Of a stretch of DNA of 64,000 bases, positions 23,618 to 31,578 are shown piece by piece. Position 1 is the first letter of the stretch. Each line of letters opens with the position of its first letter. Location: the NCBI GenBank assembly GCA_040754425.1, contig JBFMCR010000012.1, forward strand, positions 62,001 through 126,000, in the 5' to 3' direction. Both the position numbers and the translations under genes were made by a program. The notes beneath the pieces are model-generated. The model did no database searches. It saw nothing but the letters and a program-made list of their open reading frames with translations, and had not been told where the DNA came from. Origin of the DNA: UBA6918 sp040754425. Lineage in GTDB: Bacteria; Pseudomonadota; Gammaproteobacteria; Burkholderiales; Thiobacillaceae.

Positions 23618-23676
23618 CTTGACAGGCCGTTGAAGAACTCTCCGGAAGCCGTGGAATTCTTCAACAGCCTGTCAAG
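23618..23676. repeat. 20-bp inverted repeat at the end of the nuo operon
   Basis: CTTGACAGGCCGTTGAAGAA (23618-23637) pairs with the complementary arm at 23657-23676 with one mismatch, leaving a 19-base loop. It overlaps the stop codon of the DUF2818 gene. It could end the nuo transcript, but no T run is present. The arms resemble ends of small non-autonomous elements, which is speculative. Confidence 0.6.
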
Positions 23677-23968
23677 TGCCCTTCCTGCGCCAGAGATAGC
23701 GGTAGATGAAGCCCGGAAAAGCGAAGACCAAAAACAGCGCGGCGGTGACGGCATAGAACTCCCAGTTCTGGGAATGAATGTCGCCGCCCTTGTTTTCCAG
23801 CAGGAGGCCGATGCCGCCGACTACGAAATACAGCACCACGAGTTCGAGCAGGCGCCAGCCGAGGTGCTTGGCGCCGGATGCCGGACGTTTGACGAAAAAC
23901 AGCCGTTCGACCAGGAACGGCAGGTTGGCGGCAATCAGGGCGATTACCAGGAGCAGCGAAGCTTCCAT
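23672..23968 (-). CDS. DUF2818 family membrane protein
   Basis: A 98-residue hydrophobic protein with about three membrane segments (about 3-20, 38-58 and 70-90) and a basic C-terminus (YRYLWRRKGT). It matches the DUF2818 family, which in betaproteobacteria is regularly encoded directly after nuoN. Function unknown; an accessory role in complex I is inferred from this conserved position only. Its stop codon lies in the right arm of an inverted repeat. Confidence 0.82.
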   Translation of the reverse strand: MEASLLLVIALIAANLPFLVERLFFVKRPASGAKHLGWRLLELVVLYFVVGGIGLLLENKGGDIHSQNWEFYAVTAALFLVFAFPGFIYRYLWRRKGT

Positions 23969-24011
23969 ATGGGACTTTTATCCGGTTCTTTTACTGGCAG
24001 GATGCACAGGC

Positions 24012-24049
24012 ATTCCCCCTCACCCTCCCCTCAAGGGAAAGGGGACAAG
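24012..24049. repeat. C-rich palindromic spacer between nuoN and the DUF2818 gene
   Basis: The 99-base gap contains clustered CCCCCT, CACCCTCCCC and AAGGGAAAGGGG runs that can fold back on each other. It resembles common GC-rich extragenic repeats. It has no T run. Confidence 0.4.
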
Positions 24050-24067
24050 AAGTTGGGCTTGTTTGTT

Positions 24068-25513
24068 TCAAAGCGAGGATTGTACGGCAATCAGGCAAAG
24101 ACTCATCAGCGGTCCCGGAAGAATCCCCAGCGCCAGAATGCCCAGTCCGTTGAGGGACAGCGCAAGCCGCATGTCGCCCGGCGCTTCGATGGCTGCGGTC
24201 TGCAGCGGCTCGTCGAAGTACATGAACTTGACCACGCGCAGGTAGTAGAAGGCGCCGATCAGCGAGAACAGCACGGCTGCCACAGCCAGCCACACGAGGC
24301 CGACCTCGACCACCGACTGCAGCACCGACAGCTTGGCGTAGAAGCCCACGGTCGGCGGGATGCCGGCCATGGAGAACATCAAGAGCAGCATGAGGAAGGC
24401 CGCCCACGGGCTGCGCGCATTGAGCCCCTTGAGGTCGTCCAGCTCCTCGGACTCGAAACCCTGGCGCGAGAGCAGCAGAATGACGCCGAAGCCGCCCAGG
24501 CTCATCATGGCGTAGACCACGCTGTAGAACATGGCGGCGGCATAGCCGTTCTGGTTTCCGGCCAGGATGCCCAGCAGCAGGAAACCCATGTGCGAGATGG
24601 TGGAATACGCCAGCATGCGCTTGATGTTGGTTTGCGCGATGGCGGCGATGTTGCCTACGGCCATGGACAGCACGGAGAGCAGCACCAGCATGTCGCGCCA
24701 GTCGGTGTGCAGGACTTCCAGGCCCTGCACCAAAATACGGATGCTGAAGGCGAAGGCGGCGAGCTTGGGGGCGCTGCTGATGAAAAGGGTCACCGCGGTC
24801 GGCGCGCCGTGATAGACGTCCGGCACCCACATGTGGAACGGCACCGCGCCAAGCTTGAAGGCAAGGCCGGCGACGATGAACACCAGGCCGAACACCAGCG
24901 GCACTTTCTGGCCGGCGCCTTCCTGCAGGGCCACCGACACGTCGGTCAGCATCAGCGAGCCGGTGCTGCCGTAGACCATGGACATGCCATAGAGCAGCAT
25001 GCCCGAGGCGATGGCGCCGAGCACGAAATACTTCATCGCCGCCTCGGAGGCGACGGCGGAATCGCGCTGCAGCGCAACCATGGCATAAAGCGACAGCGAC
25101 AGCAGTTCCAGGCCCAGATACAGGGTGAGGAAATGGCTGGCCGAGATCATCACCATCATGCCCAGCGTGGCGAACAGGGTCAGCGCATAGAACTCGCCCC
25201 TGAACAGGCCGCGCGCCTGAAGATAAGAGCGCGAATACACCAGCATGAAGGCCACCGCCAGATACAACACCAGTTTCAGCGCGTCTGCCAAGGTGTCGTC
25301 GACGAACATGCCGGAGAAGGCATGCACCGGCTCTGACTGGTGGCCGCCGAAAGTAAGCCAAGTGCAGCCCGCGAGTGCAAGCAGCGACAGGACATAGGTC
25401 AGGACACGCTGGCTGTCCTTGAGCATGCTGTCCACGATGAGAATGACGGACAGCATGGCCAGCAGGAAAATCTCCGGCAGCAACGGCACAAGTTCGGCAA
25501 GGCTGTAGTTCAT
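24068..25513 (-). CDS. nuoN: NADH-quinone oxidoreductase subunit N
   Basis: A 481-residue antiporter-like membrane subunit of complex I with about 14 transmembrane helices, forming part of the proton-pumping arm. Typical segments include FLTLYLGLELLSLSLYAMVAL (about 115-135), GAVPFHMWVPDVYHGAPTAVTLFISSAPKLAAF (about 225-257) and LAYSTISHMGFLLLG. Conserved charged residues on helices TM5 and TM7 are present (GLELLS, SAPK). The start overlaps the nuoM stop by 4 bases. Confidence 0.96.
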   Translation of the reverse strand: MNYSLAELVPLLPEIFLLAMLSVILIVDSMLKDSQRVLTYVLSLLALAGCTWLTFGGHQSEPVHAFSGMFVDDTLADALKLVLYLAVAFMLVYSRSYLQARGLFRGEFYALTLFATLGMMVMISASHFLTLYLGLELLSLSLYAMVALQRDSAVASEAAMKYFVLGAIASGMLLYGMSMVYGSTGSLMLTDVSVALQEGAGQKVPLVFGLVFIVAGLAFKLGAVPFHMWVPDVYHGAPTAVTLFISSAPKLAAFAFSIRILVQGLEVLHTDWRDMLVLLSVLSMAVGNIAAIAQTNIKRMLAYSTISHMGFLLLGILAGNQNGYAAAMFYSVVYAMMSLGGFGVILLLSRQGFESEELDDLKGLNARSPWAAFLMLLLMFSMAGIPPTVGFYAKLSVLQSVVEVGLVWLAVAAVLFSLIGAFYYLRVVKFMYFDEPLQTAAIEAPGDMRLALSLNGLGILALGILPGPLMSLCLIAVQSSL

Positions 25514-26994
25514 GGCAGTTTGCTCTGCCCTACATGGGCAATCAGGTTATCGACCGAGGCGTGCATGACATCGGTAAAAGGCTTCGGATACAGGCCCATG
25601 CCCAGCACGCACACGGCGAGCATGCCGAGGATGAGGAACTCGCGCTTGTCGAGGTCCTGCATTTCCTCGACAAGCGGGTTGGTGATCTTGCCGAACACCA
25701 CGCGCTTGTACATCCACAGCGTATAGGCGGCGCCGAGAATCAGCGTGGTGGCGGCGACGAAGGCATACCAGAAATTGACCTTGACGGCACTCATGATGAC
25801 CATGAACTCGCCGACGAAGCCGGAAGTCGCGGGCAGGCCGGAGTTGGCCATGGCAAACAGCATGAAGAAGGCGGCGAATACCGGCATTTTGTTGACCAGC
25901 CCGCCGTAGTCCTTGATCTGGCGCGAATGCAGGCGATCGTACATGACGCCGATGCACAGGAACAAGGCGCCGGAAATGAAGCCGTGCGAAATCATCTGCA
26001 CCAGGCCGCCCTCGATGCCGAGCGGGTTGAACAGGAAAAAGCCCAGGGTGACGAAGCCCATGTGCGCGATCGAAGAATAGGCGATGAGTTTCTTCATGTC
26101 GGCCTGCACCAGCGCCACCAGGCCGATGTAGGCCACGGCAATCAGCGACAGCGCGATCACCAGCCAGGCGAGTTCGTGGCTCGCGTCCGGCACGATGGGC
26201 AGGGAAAAGCGCAAAAAGCCGTAGGCGCCGACTTTCAGCGTGATCGCGGCCAGCACCACCGAGCCGCCGGTGGGCGCTTCCACGTGCGCGTCCGGCAGCC
26301 AGGTATGCACCGGCCACATCGGCACTTTCACCGCAAAGGCGAGGAAGAAGGCGGCGAACAGCAAAATCTGCGCGTTCATGCCGATGGCGAGCTTGTGGTA
26401 GTCGAGGATCTCGAAGCTGTTGCCGGCCTGGAAATACAGGTAGATGAAGGCCACCAGCATCAGGAGCGAACCCAGCAGCGTATAGAGGAAGAACTTGATC
26501 GCGGCGTACACCCGGTTCGGCCCGCCCCACACGCCGATCACCAGGTACATGGGAATCAGCATGGCTTCGAAAAACACGTAGAACAGCACCGCGTCGAGCG
26601 CGGCGAACACGCCGTTGATGAGGCCGGACATGATGAGGAAGGCGGCCATGTACTGCGCGACTTTCTTCCGGATCACCTCCCAGCCCGCGATCACCACCAG
26701 CAGCGTGGTGAAGCTGTTCAACAGGATGAAGGGCATGGAAATGCCGTCCACGCCCAGGTGGTAATTGATGTTGAAACGGTAGATCCAGGGCACCAGTTCC
26801 TCGAACTGCATGGCGCTGGCACTGACATCGAAGCCGGTATAAAGCGGAATGGCAACGAGGAAGCCCAGCGCGGCGGCAACCAGGGCCAGCCAGCGTGCAA
26901 GCGGCGCGTTCCTGTCGCTGCCGGTCGCGAGCACGGCCAGTCCGCCGAGGATCGGCACCCAGATGACGAGAGTGAGAGGCGGCAATCCGAACAT
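25510..26994 (-). CDS. nuoM: NADH-quinone oxidoreductase subunit M
   Basis: A 494-residue antiporter-like membrane subunit of complex I. Family segments include YHLGVDGISMPFILL, FYVFFEAMLIPMYLVIGVWG, VKVPMWPVHTWLPDAHVEAPTGGSVVLAAI and IAYSSIAHMGFVTLG. The conserved Glu in FFEAM and the Lys residues of the discontinuous helices are in place. It is 12 bases downstream of nuoL and overlaps nuoN by 4. Confidence 0.97.
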   Translation of the reverse strand: MFGLPPLTLVIWVPILGGLAVLATGSDRNAPLARWLALVAAALGFLVAIPLYTGFDVSASAMQFEELVPWIYRFNINYHLGVDGISMPFILLNSFTTLLVVIAGWEVIRKKVAQYMAAFLIMSGLINGVFAALDAVLFYVFFEAMLIPMYLVIGVWGGPNRVYAAIKFFLYTLLGSLLMLVAFIYLYFQAGNSFEILDYHKLAIGMNAQILLFAAFFLAFAVKVPMWPVHTWLPDAHVEAPTGGSVVLAAITLKVGAYGFLRFSLPIVPDASHELAWLVIALSLIAVAYIGLVALVQADMKKLIAYSSIAHMGFVTLGFFLFNPLGIEGGLVQMISHGFISGALFLCIGVMYDRLHSRQIKDYGGLVNKMPVFAAFFMLFAMANSGLPATSGFVGEFMVIMSAVKVNFWYAFVAATTLILGAAYTLWMYKRVVFGKITNPLVEEMQDLDKREFLILGMLAVCVLGMGLYPKPFTDVMHASVDNLIAHVGQSKLP

Positions 26995-27006
26995 TGTTTT
27001 TCTTTC

Positions 27007-29028
27007 TTAAGCCGTTGCCCTGACGAACCAGGTCACCAGCACGAACACGCCGATGATCATGGCAAACGCATAGTGGTAGATGTAGCCGGACTGGACGTGG
27101 CGAACGAGGCGGGAGGCCGCGCCGACCAGCCTGGCCGAGCCATTCACCAGCCAGCCGTCGATCACCGTCTGGTCGCCGCGCCGCCACAGCCCGCCGCCCA
27201 CCTTGCGCGCGCCGCCGGCGAAGAACCAGTCGTAGAAGTCGTCGAAGCCGTACTTGCGTTCGAGGATGGCGTAGAGGAGGCCGAACTTCTTCTGCAGCAT
27301 GGCCGGGATGTCCTGGCGCTTGAGATAGAAGAACCAGGCCAGGCCCACGCCCGCCACCGCCAGCCAGAACGGCACGGTGGCCACGGCATGCAGGCCCATG
27401 GCGGCGGCGCCGTTGAAATGGTGCGCGAGTTCGCGCATGGCGGGATGGCTGTCGGCCACGTAGATGGCGCTGCCAAAATATTCGCCGAACAGCATGGGGG
27501 CTATGGTCATGTAGCCGATGGCCAGTGACGGCACCGCCAGCGCCAGCAAGGGAATGGTCACCACCCAGGGCGATTCGTGCGGGGTGTGGTCGTGGCGGTC
27601 CTCGGCGTGCTCCTGCACCTCGTGGTGATGGTGGTGCGCGTTATGAAAGCGCTCCTTGCCGTGAAACACCAAAAAGTACATGCGGAAGGAATAGAACGCG
27701 GTCACGAACACGCCGATCAGCACCGCCCAGTAGGCGATGCCGGCCACCGGCAGGTTCGAGAACTTGACCGCCTCGATGATGTTTTCCTTGGAATAGAAGC
27801 CTGACAGGAAAGGCGTGCCGATGAGAGCGAGCGAGCCGATGAGCGAGGTGATCCAGGTGATGGGCATGTATTTCCTCAGGCCGCCCATGTAGCGGATGTC
27901 CTGGTTGTGATGCATGCCGATGATGACCGAGCCGGCGGCGAGGAACAGCAGCGCCTTGAAGAAGGCGTGGGTCATGAGGTGGAACACCGCCACCGAGTAG
28001 GCCGAGGCGCCGAGCGCCACCGTCATGTAGCCCAGCTGCGACAGCGTGGAATAGGCGACCACGCGCTTGATGTCGTTCTGGATGATGCCGAGGAAGCCCA
28101 TGAACAGCGCGGTGATGGCGCCGATGACCATGACGAAGGAGAGCGCGGTGTCACTGAGTTCGAACAGCGGCGACATGCGCGCGACCATGAAGATGCCCGC
28201 CGTCACCATGGTGGCGGCGTGGATCAAAGCGGAAATGGGGGTCGGGCCTTCCATGGAGTCCGGCAGCCATACGTGCAGCGGGAACTGCGCCGACTTGCCC
28301 ATGGCGCCGATGAACAGCAGGATGCAGACCACCGTCATCAGCGACCACTCCTGGCCGGGAATCAGGGTGATGGTGGCCGTCGCCAGTTCCGGCGCGCGCG
28401 CGAACACGGTGGCATAGTCGAGCGAACCGAAGTGCGCCAGCACCAAACCAATCCCCAGGATGAAGCCGAAATCGCCCACGCGGTTGACCAGAAATGCTTT
28501 CAGGTTGGCGTAGATGGCTGTGTCGCGCGTGTACCAGAAGCCGATCAAGAGGTAGGACACCAGGCCCACCGCCTCCCAGCCGAAGAAGAGCTGCAGGAAG
28601 TTGTTGCTCATCACCAGCATCAACATCGAGAAGGTGAACAGCGAGATGTAGCTGAAGAAACGCTGGTAGCCCGGATCGTCGTGCATGTAGCCGATGGTGT
28701 AGATGTGCACCATGAGCGAGACGAAAGTCACCACCAGCATCATCATGGTGGTGAGCGGATCGATCAGGAAGCCGACCTCGAAGCGCACGTCGCCGCCGGT
28801 GATCAGGCCCGAGTCCATCCAGGTGTAGACGCTGCCGTTGAAGACATGGCCGGCCTGCACGTCCTGGAAGATCACCACCGAGGCGATGAAGGAAATCGCC
28901 ACGCCGGCGATGGTCACCGCGTGCGACAGCGTGCGGCCGATGAACTTGCCGAACAGCCCGGCGACGATGGCGCCGAAAAGCGGCGCGAGCGGGACGGTGA
29001 GGTACCAGGCCTGCATTCCCATGCTCAT
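27007..29028 (-). CDS. nuoL: NADH-quinone oxidoreductase subunit L
   Basis: A 673-residue distal membrane subunit of complex I, with the antiporter fold followed by the long lateral helix and a C-terminal membrane segment. Typical blocks are FFGWEAVGLVSYLLIGFWY, GKSAQFPLHVWLPDSMEGPTPISALIHAATMVTAG and VVAYSTLSQLGYM. A His-rich cytoplasmic or loop stretch (AHHHHHEVQEHAEDRHDHTPHE, about 475-495) lies before the lateral helix. The ATG overlaps the nuoK stop by 4 bases. Confidence 0.97.
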   Translation of the reverse strand: MSMGMQAWYLTVPLAPLFGAIVAGLFGKFIGRTLSHAVTIAGVAISFIASVVIFQDVQAGHVFNGSVYTWMDSGLITGGDVRFEVGFLIDPLTTMMMLVVTFVSLMVHIYTIGYMHDDPGYQRFFSYISLFTFSMLMLVMSNNFLQLFFGWEAVGLVSYLLIGFWYTRDTAIYANLKAFLVNRVGDFGFILGIGLVLAHFGSLDYATVFARAPELATATITLIPGQEWSLMTVVCILLFIGAMGKSAQFPLHVWLPDSMEGPTPISALIHAATMVTAGIFMVARMSPLFELSDTALSFVMVIGAITALFMGFLGIIQNDIKRVVAYSTLSQLGYMTVALGASAYSVAVFHLMTHAFFKALLFLAAGSVIIGMHHNQDIRYMGGLRKYMPITWITSLIGSLALIGTPFLSGFYSKENIIEAVKFSNLPVAGIAYWAVLIGVFVTAFYSFRMYFLVFHGKERFHNAHHHHHEVQEHAEDRHDHTPHESPWVVTIPLLALAVPSLAIGYMTIAPMLFGEYFGSAIYVADSHPAMRELAHHFNGAAAMGLHAVATVPFWLAVAGVGLAWFFYLKRQDIPAMLQKKFGLLYAILERKYGFDDFYDWFFAGGARKVGGGLWRRGDQTVIDGWLVNGSARLVGAASRLVRHVQSGYIYHYAFAMIIGVFVLVTWFVRATA

Positions 29029-29330
29029 CCCTTCAGCCTGTCGAGGTCATCGACGTTGATGGTGCGCAGGTTGCGGAACAGCACCACCAGGATGGCGAGG
29101 CCGATGGCGGATTCGGCCGCGGCGACGGTGAGGATGAAGAACACGAACACCTGGCCGTGGATGTCTCCGAGATAATGCGAGAAGGCGATGAAATTGGTGT
29201 TGACCGCGAGCAGCATGAGTTCGATCGCCATCAAGAGGATGATGACGTTCTTGCGGTTCAAGAAAATGCCCAGCACGCTGATGGCGAACAGGAGCCCGCC
29301 CAGAATGAGATAGTGAGATAGAGAAATCAC
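29025..29330 (-). CDS. nuoK: NADH-quinone oxidoreductase subunit K
   Basis: A 101-residue three-helix membrane subunit of complex I. The conserved Glu residues in ILLMAIELMLLAVN and AAAESAIGLAI are present. Start: GTG at 29328-29330 (VISLSHYLILGG), matching the family N-terminus and length, with no suitable ATG nearby. It overlaps both nuoJ (4 bases) and nuoL (4 bases). Confidence 0.95.
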   Translation of the reverse strand: MISLSHYLILGGLLFAISVLGIFLNRKNVIILLMAIELMLLAVNTNFIAFSHYLGDIHGQVFVFFILTVAAAESAIGLAILVVLFRNLRTINVDDLDRLKG

Positions 29331-29968
29331 TTCGCGCTTCCCCCTGATTCCTGATCCCTGATTCCTGATCCCTGTTCCGCCGCCATTTTCACCAGGCGCA
29401 CGCGGTCGGCGCGCTTGACGGCGACCTGCCGGGCCGGGTCGAGGTATTTGGTGTCTTTTCTTTTTCTCATGGTGAGCGCGATCGCCGCCACGATCGCCAA
29501 CAGCAGGATGACGGCAGCGAGTTCGAAGGCATAGACGTACTCGGTGTACAGCAGCCGCCCCAGTTCCCTGGTGTTGCTGTAGTCGGCCGGCTTCGCCGCG
29601 GGGACAGAATATTTGTCCAGGCCGAAGAAGCGCCCGCCCAGCACCACCGCCATCTCCAGCATGAGCAGGATCGCGATCGGCAAGGCGAGCGGCAGGTAAT
29701 CCCAGAAGCCTTCCTTCAGCTTGGCGAGGTTGATGTCCAGCATCATCACCACGAACAAAAACAGCACCATGACCGCGCCGACGTAGACCAGCACCAGGGT
29801 GATGGCAAGGAACTCGGCTTCCAGCGTCATCCACAACCCGGCTGCATTGAAGAAGGCCAGCACCAGGTAGAGCGCGGCGTGCACCGGGTTGCGCGCGGTG
29901 ATCACGCGCAGGCCTGCGAACAGCAGGATGGCGGAGAAGAAGTAGAAAATGAATGTCTGGAAATTCAT
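29327..29968 (-). CDS. nuoJ: NADH-quinone oxidoreductase subunit J, repeat-extended C-terminus
   Basis: A 213-residue five-helix membrane subunit of complex I that contains the pi-bulge helix near the quinone site (VLVYVGAVMVLFLFVVMML, about 55-75). The ATG at 29966-29968 (MNFQTFIFYFFSAILL) is the family start; an upstream in-frame ATG falls in repeat DNA. The last 17 residues (GSGIRDQESGGSAK and neighbours) are encoded by heptamer repeat units, so the natural C-terminus has been altered or extended by repeat DNA. The peptide GSGIR also occurs in the NirDL linker for the same reason. Confidence 0.94.
   Translation of the reverse strand: MNFQTFIFYFFSAILLFAGLRVITARNPVHAALYLVLAFFNAAGLWMTLEAEFLAITLVLVYVGAVMVLFLFVVMMLDINLAKLKEGFWDYLPLALPIAILLMLEMAVVLGGRFFGLDKYSVPAAKPADYSNTRELGRLLYTEYVYAFELAAVILLLAIVAAIALTMRKRKDTKYLDPARQVAVKRADRVRLVKMAAEQGSGIRDQESGGSAK
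29341..29377. repeat. Heptanucleotide repeat coding the NuoJ tail
   Basis: Five tandem 7-base units (CTGATTC, CTGATCC, CTGATTC, CTGATCC, CTGTTCC) lie at the 3' end of nuoJ and just before the GTG of nuoK. Same unit family as in the isc operon and nirDL. Confidence 0.75.
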
Positions 29969-29999
29969 GATTTTCTTTGTGAAACATGGAAGGCGAGAC

Positions 30000-30062
30000 G
30001 TGAAACGTTCCGCTTCAATTGAAGCCACCCTTCCCCCTTCACCCTTCCCCCTTCACGTTTCA
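30000..30062. repeat. Heptanucleotide repeat in the nuoI-nuoJ gap
   Basis: Units ACCCTTC, CCCCTTC, ACCCTTC, CCCCTTC, ACGTTTC run through 30026-30062 and abut the nuoI stop codon. The final CGTTTCA is complementary to TGAAACG at 30001-30007, giving a stem across the gap. The unit sequence differs from the CTGATCC type but the 7-base period is the same. Confidence 0.65.
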
Positions 30063-30548
30063 TCGGTATTTGGCATCCTGTTCGCGCGCCGCGGCGATTT
30101 CCGCCTCGTACCTGTCGCCCACCGCCAGCAGCATGGGCTTGGTGTAGTAGAGGTCGCCGCGCTTCTCGCCGTGGTATTCGAGGATGTGGGTCTCCACGAT
30201 CGAGTCCACCGGACAGGATTCCTCGCAAAAGCCGCAGAAAATGCACTTGGTGAGGTCGATGTCGTAGCGCGTGGTCCTTCTCGTCCCATCGGCGCGCTGC
30301 TCGCTCTCGATGGTGATGGCGAGCGCCGGGCACACCGCCTCGCACAGCTTGCAGGCGATGCAGCGCTCCTCGCCGTTGGGATAGCGGCGCAGCGCGTGCA
30401 GGCCGCGGAAGCGCGGAGACTGCGGGGTCTTTTCTTCCGGGAACTGCACCGTGATCTTGCGCGCGAACATGTAGCGGCCGGTCAGGCGCATGCCCTTGAG
30501 CAGCTCGACCAGCAACAGGCTGTTGAGGAAATCGAAGATGCGCTTCAT
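30060..30548 (-). CDS. nuoI: NADH-quinone oxidoreductase subunit I
   Basis: A 162-residue peripheral-arm subunit carrying clusters N6a and N6b. Two ferredoxin motifs are visible: CIACKLCEAVCPALAI (about 63-78) and CIFCGFCEESCPVDSI (about 102-117). The N-terminal amphipathic helix that contacts NuoH/NuoA and the segment RGLHALRRYPNGEERC are typical. It follows nuoH by 10 bases. Confidence 0.97.
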   Translation of the reverse strand: MKRIFDFLNSLLLVELLKGMRLTGRYMFARKITVQFPEEKTPQSPRFRGLHALRRYPNGEERCIACKLCEAVCPALAITIESEQRADGTRRTTRYDIDLTKCIFCGFCEESCPVDSIVETHILEYHGEKRGDLYYTKPMLLAVGDRYEAEIAAAREQDAKYR

Positions 30549-30558
30549 CCCGTTCTCC

Positions 30559-31578
30559 TCAGTGGAACCAGTGCTTGAACGGGGTCTGCATCATGGCGCC
30601 GACGAAGACGATCCAGACGAGGGTGACGGGAATGAACACCTTCCAGCCCAGGCGCATGATCTGGTCATAGCGGTACCTGGGAAAAGTGGCGCGGAACCAC
30701 AGGAACAGGAACAGCACGAAGGCCACCTTCATCGCCCACCACAGGAAACCGTCCGGCAGGAAGGGGAAGGGCGACAGCCAGCCGCCCAGGAACATGAGCG
30801 TGGTCAAGGCCGCGATCAGGATCATGTTGGCGTATTCGGCCAGGAAGAACACGGCGAAGGCCATGCCGGAATATTCCACGTGGAAGCCGGCGACGATCTC
30901 GGATTCGCCCTCGGCCACGTCGAAGGGCGCGCGGTTGGTCTCGGCCACGCCGGAAATGAGATACACCAGGAAGAGCGGAAACAGCGGCAGAAAATACCAG
31001 TGGTGAATGCCGCCCGCCTGCCCGTTCACGATGTCGGTGAGGTTGAGCGACTGCGAGGCCATGAGCACGCCCACGAGGGCGAAGCCCATGGCGATTTCGT
31101 AGGACACGATCTGCGCGGCCGAGCGCATGGCGCCGAGGAAGGCGTACTTGGAGTTGGAGGCCCAGCCGGCCACGATCACGCCGTACACGCCCATGGAGGT
31201 GATGGCCATGACGTACAGGAGACCTGCATCGATGTCGGCCAGCACCCAGTCGTCGCTGAAGGGAATCACCGCCCAGGCCGCCAGCGCCGGCGCGATGGCC
31301 AGTATCGGCCCGAGGATGAAGAGTCCCTTGCTGGCGCCGGATGGAATGATGATTTCCTTCATCAAAAGCTTCACCGCGTCGGCGATGGGCTGCAACAGGC
31401 CCTGCCAGCCCACGCGGTTGGGGCCGATGCGCACCTGCATCCAGCCGATGATTTTTCGTTCCGCGTAGGTCAGGTAAGCCACCGCCAGCATCAGCGGGAT
31501 GACGATGATCATGATCTTGACCAGGGCCCATACCGGAGTCCAGGCAGTTCCCAGGAGGTTCTGGAAAAATTCCATCAC
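30559..31578 (-). CDS. nuoH: NADH-quinone oxidoreductase subunit H
   Basis: A 339-residue membrane subunit that forms much of the quinone chamber. Hallmark segments are YAERKIIGWMQVRIGPNRVGWQGLLQPIADAVKLLMKE (about 30-68), NRAPFDVAEGESEIVAGFHVEYSG (about 205-228) and the C-terminal RYRYDQIMRLGWKVFIP. The quinone-site glutamates in EGESE are present. It overlaps nuoG by 4 bases. Confidence 0.97.
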   Translation of the reverse strand: MMEFFQNLLGTAWTPVWALVKIMIIVIPLMLAVAYLTYAERKIIGWMQVRIGPNRVGWQGLLQPIADAVKLLMKEIIIPSGASKGLFILGPILAIAPALAAWAVIPFSDDWVLADIDAGLLYVMAITSMGVYGVIVAGWASNSKYAFLGAMRSAAQIVSYEIAMGFALVGVLMASQSLNLTDIVNGQAGGIHHWYFLPLFPLFLVYLISGVAETNRAPFDVAEGESEIVAGFHVEYSGMAFAVFFLAEYANMILIAALTTLMFLGGWLSPFPFLPDGFLWWAMKVAFVLFLFLWFRATFPRYRYDQIMRLGWKVFIPVTLVWIVFVGAMMQTPFKHWFH

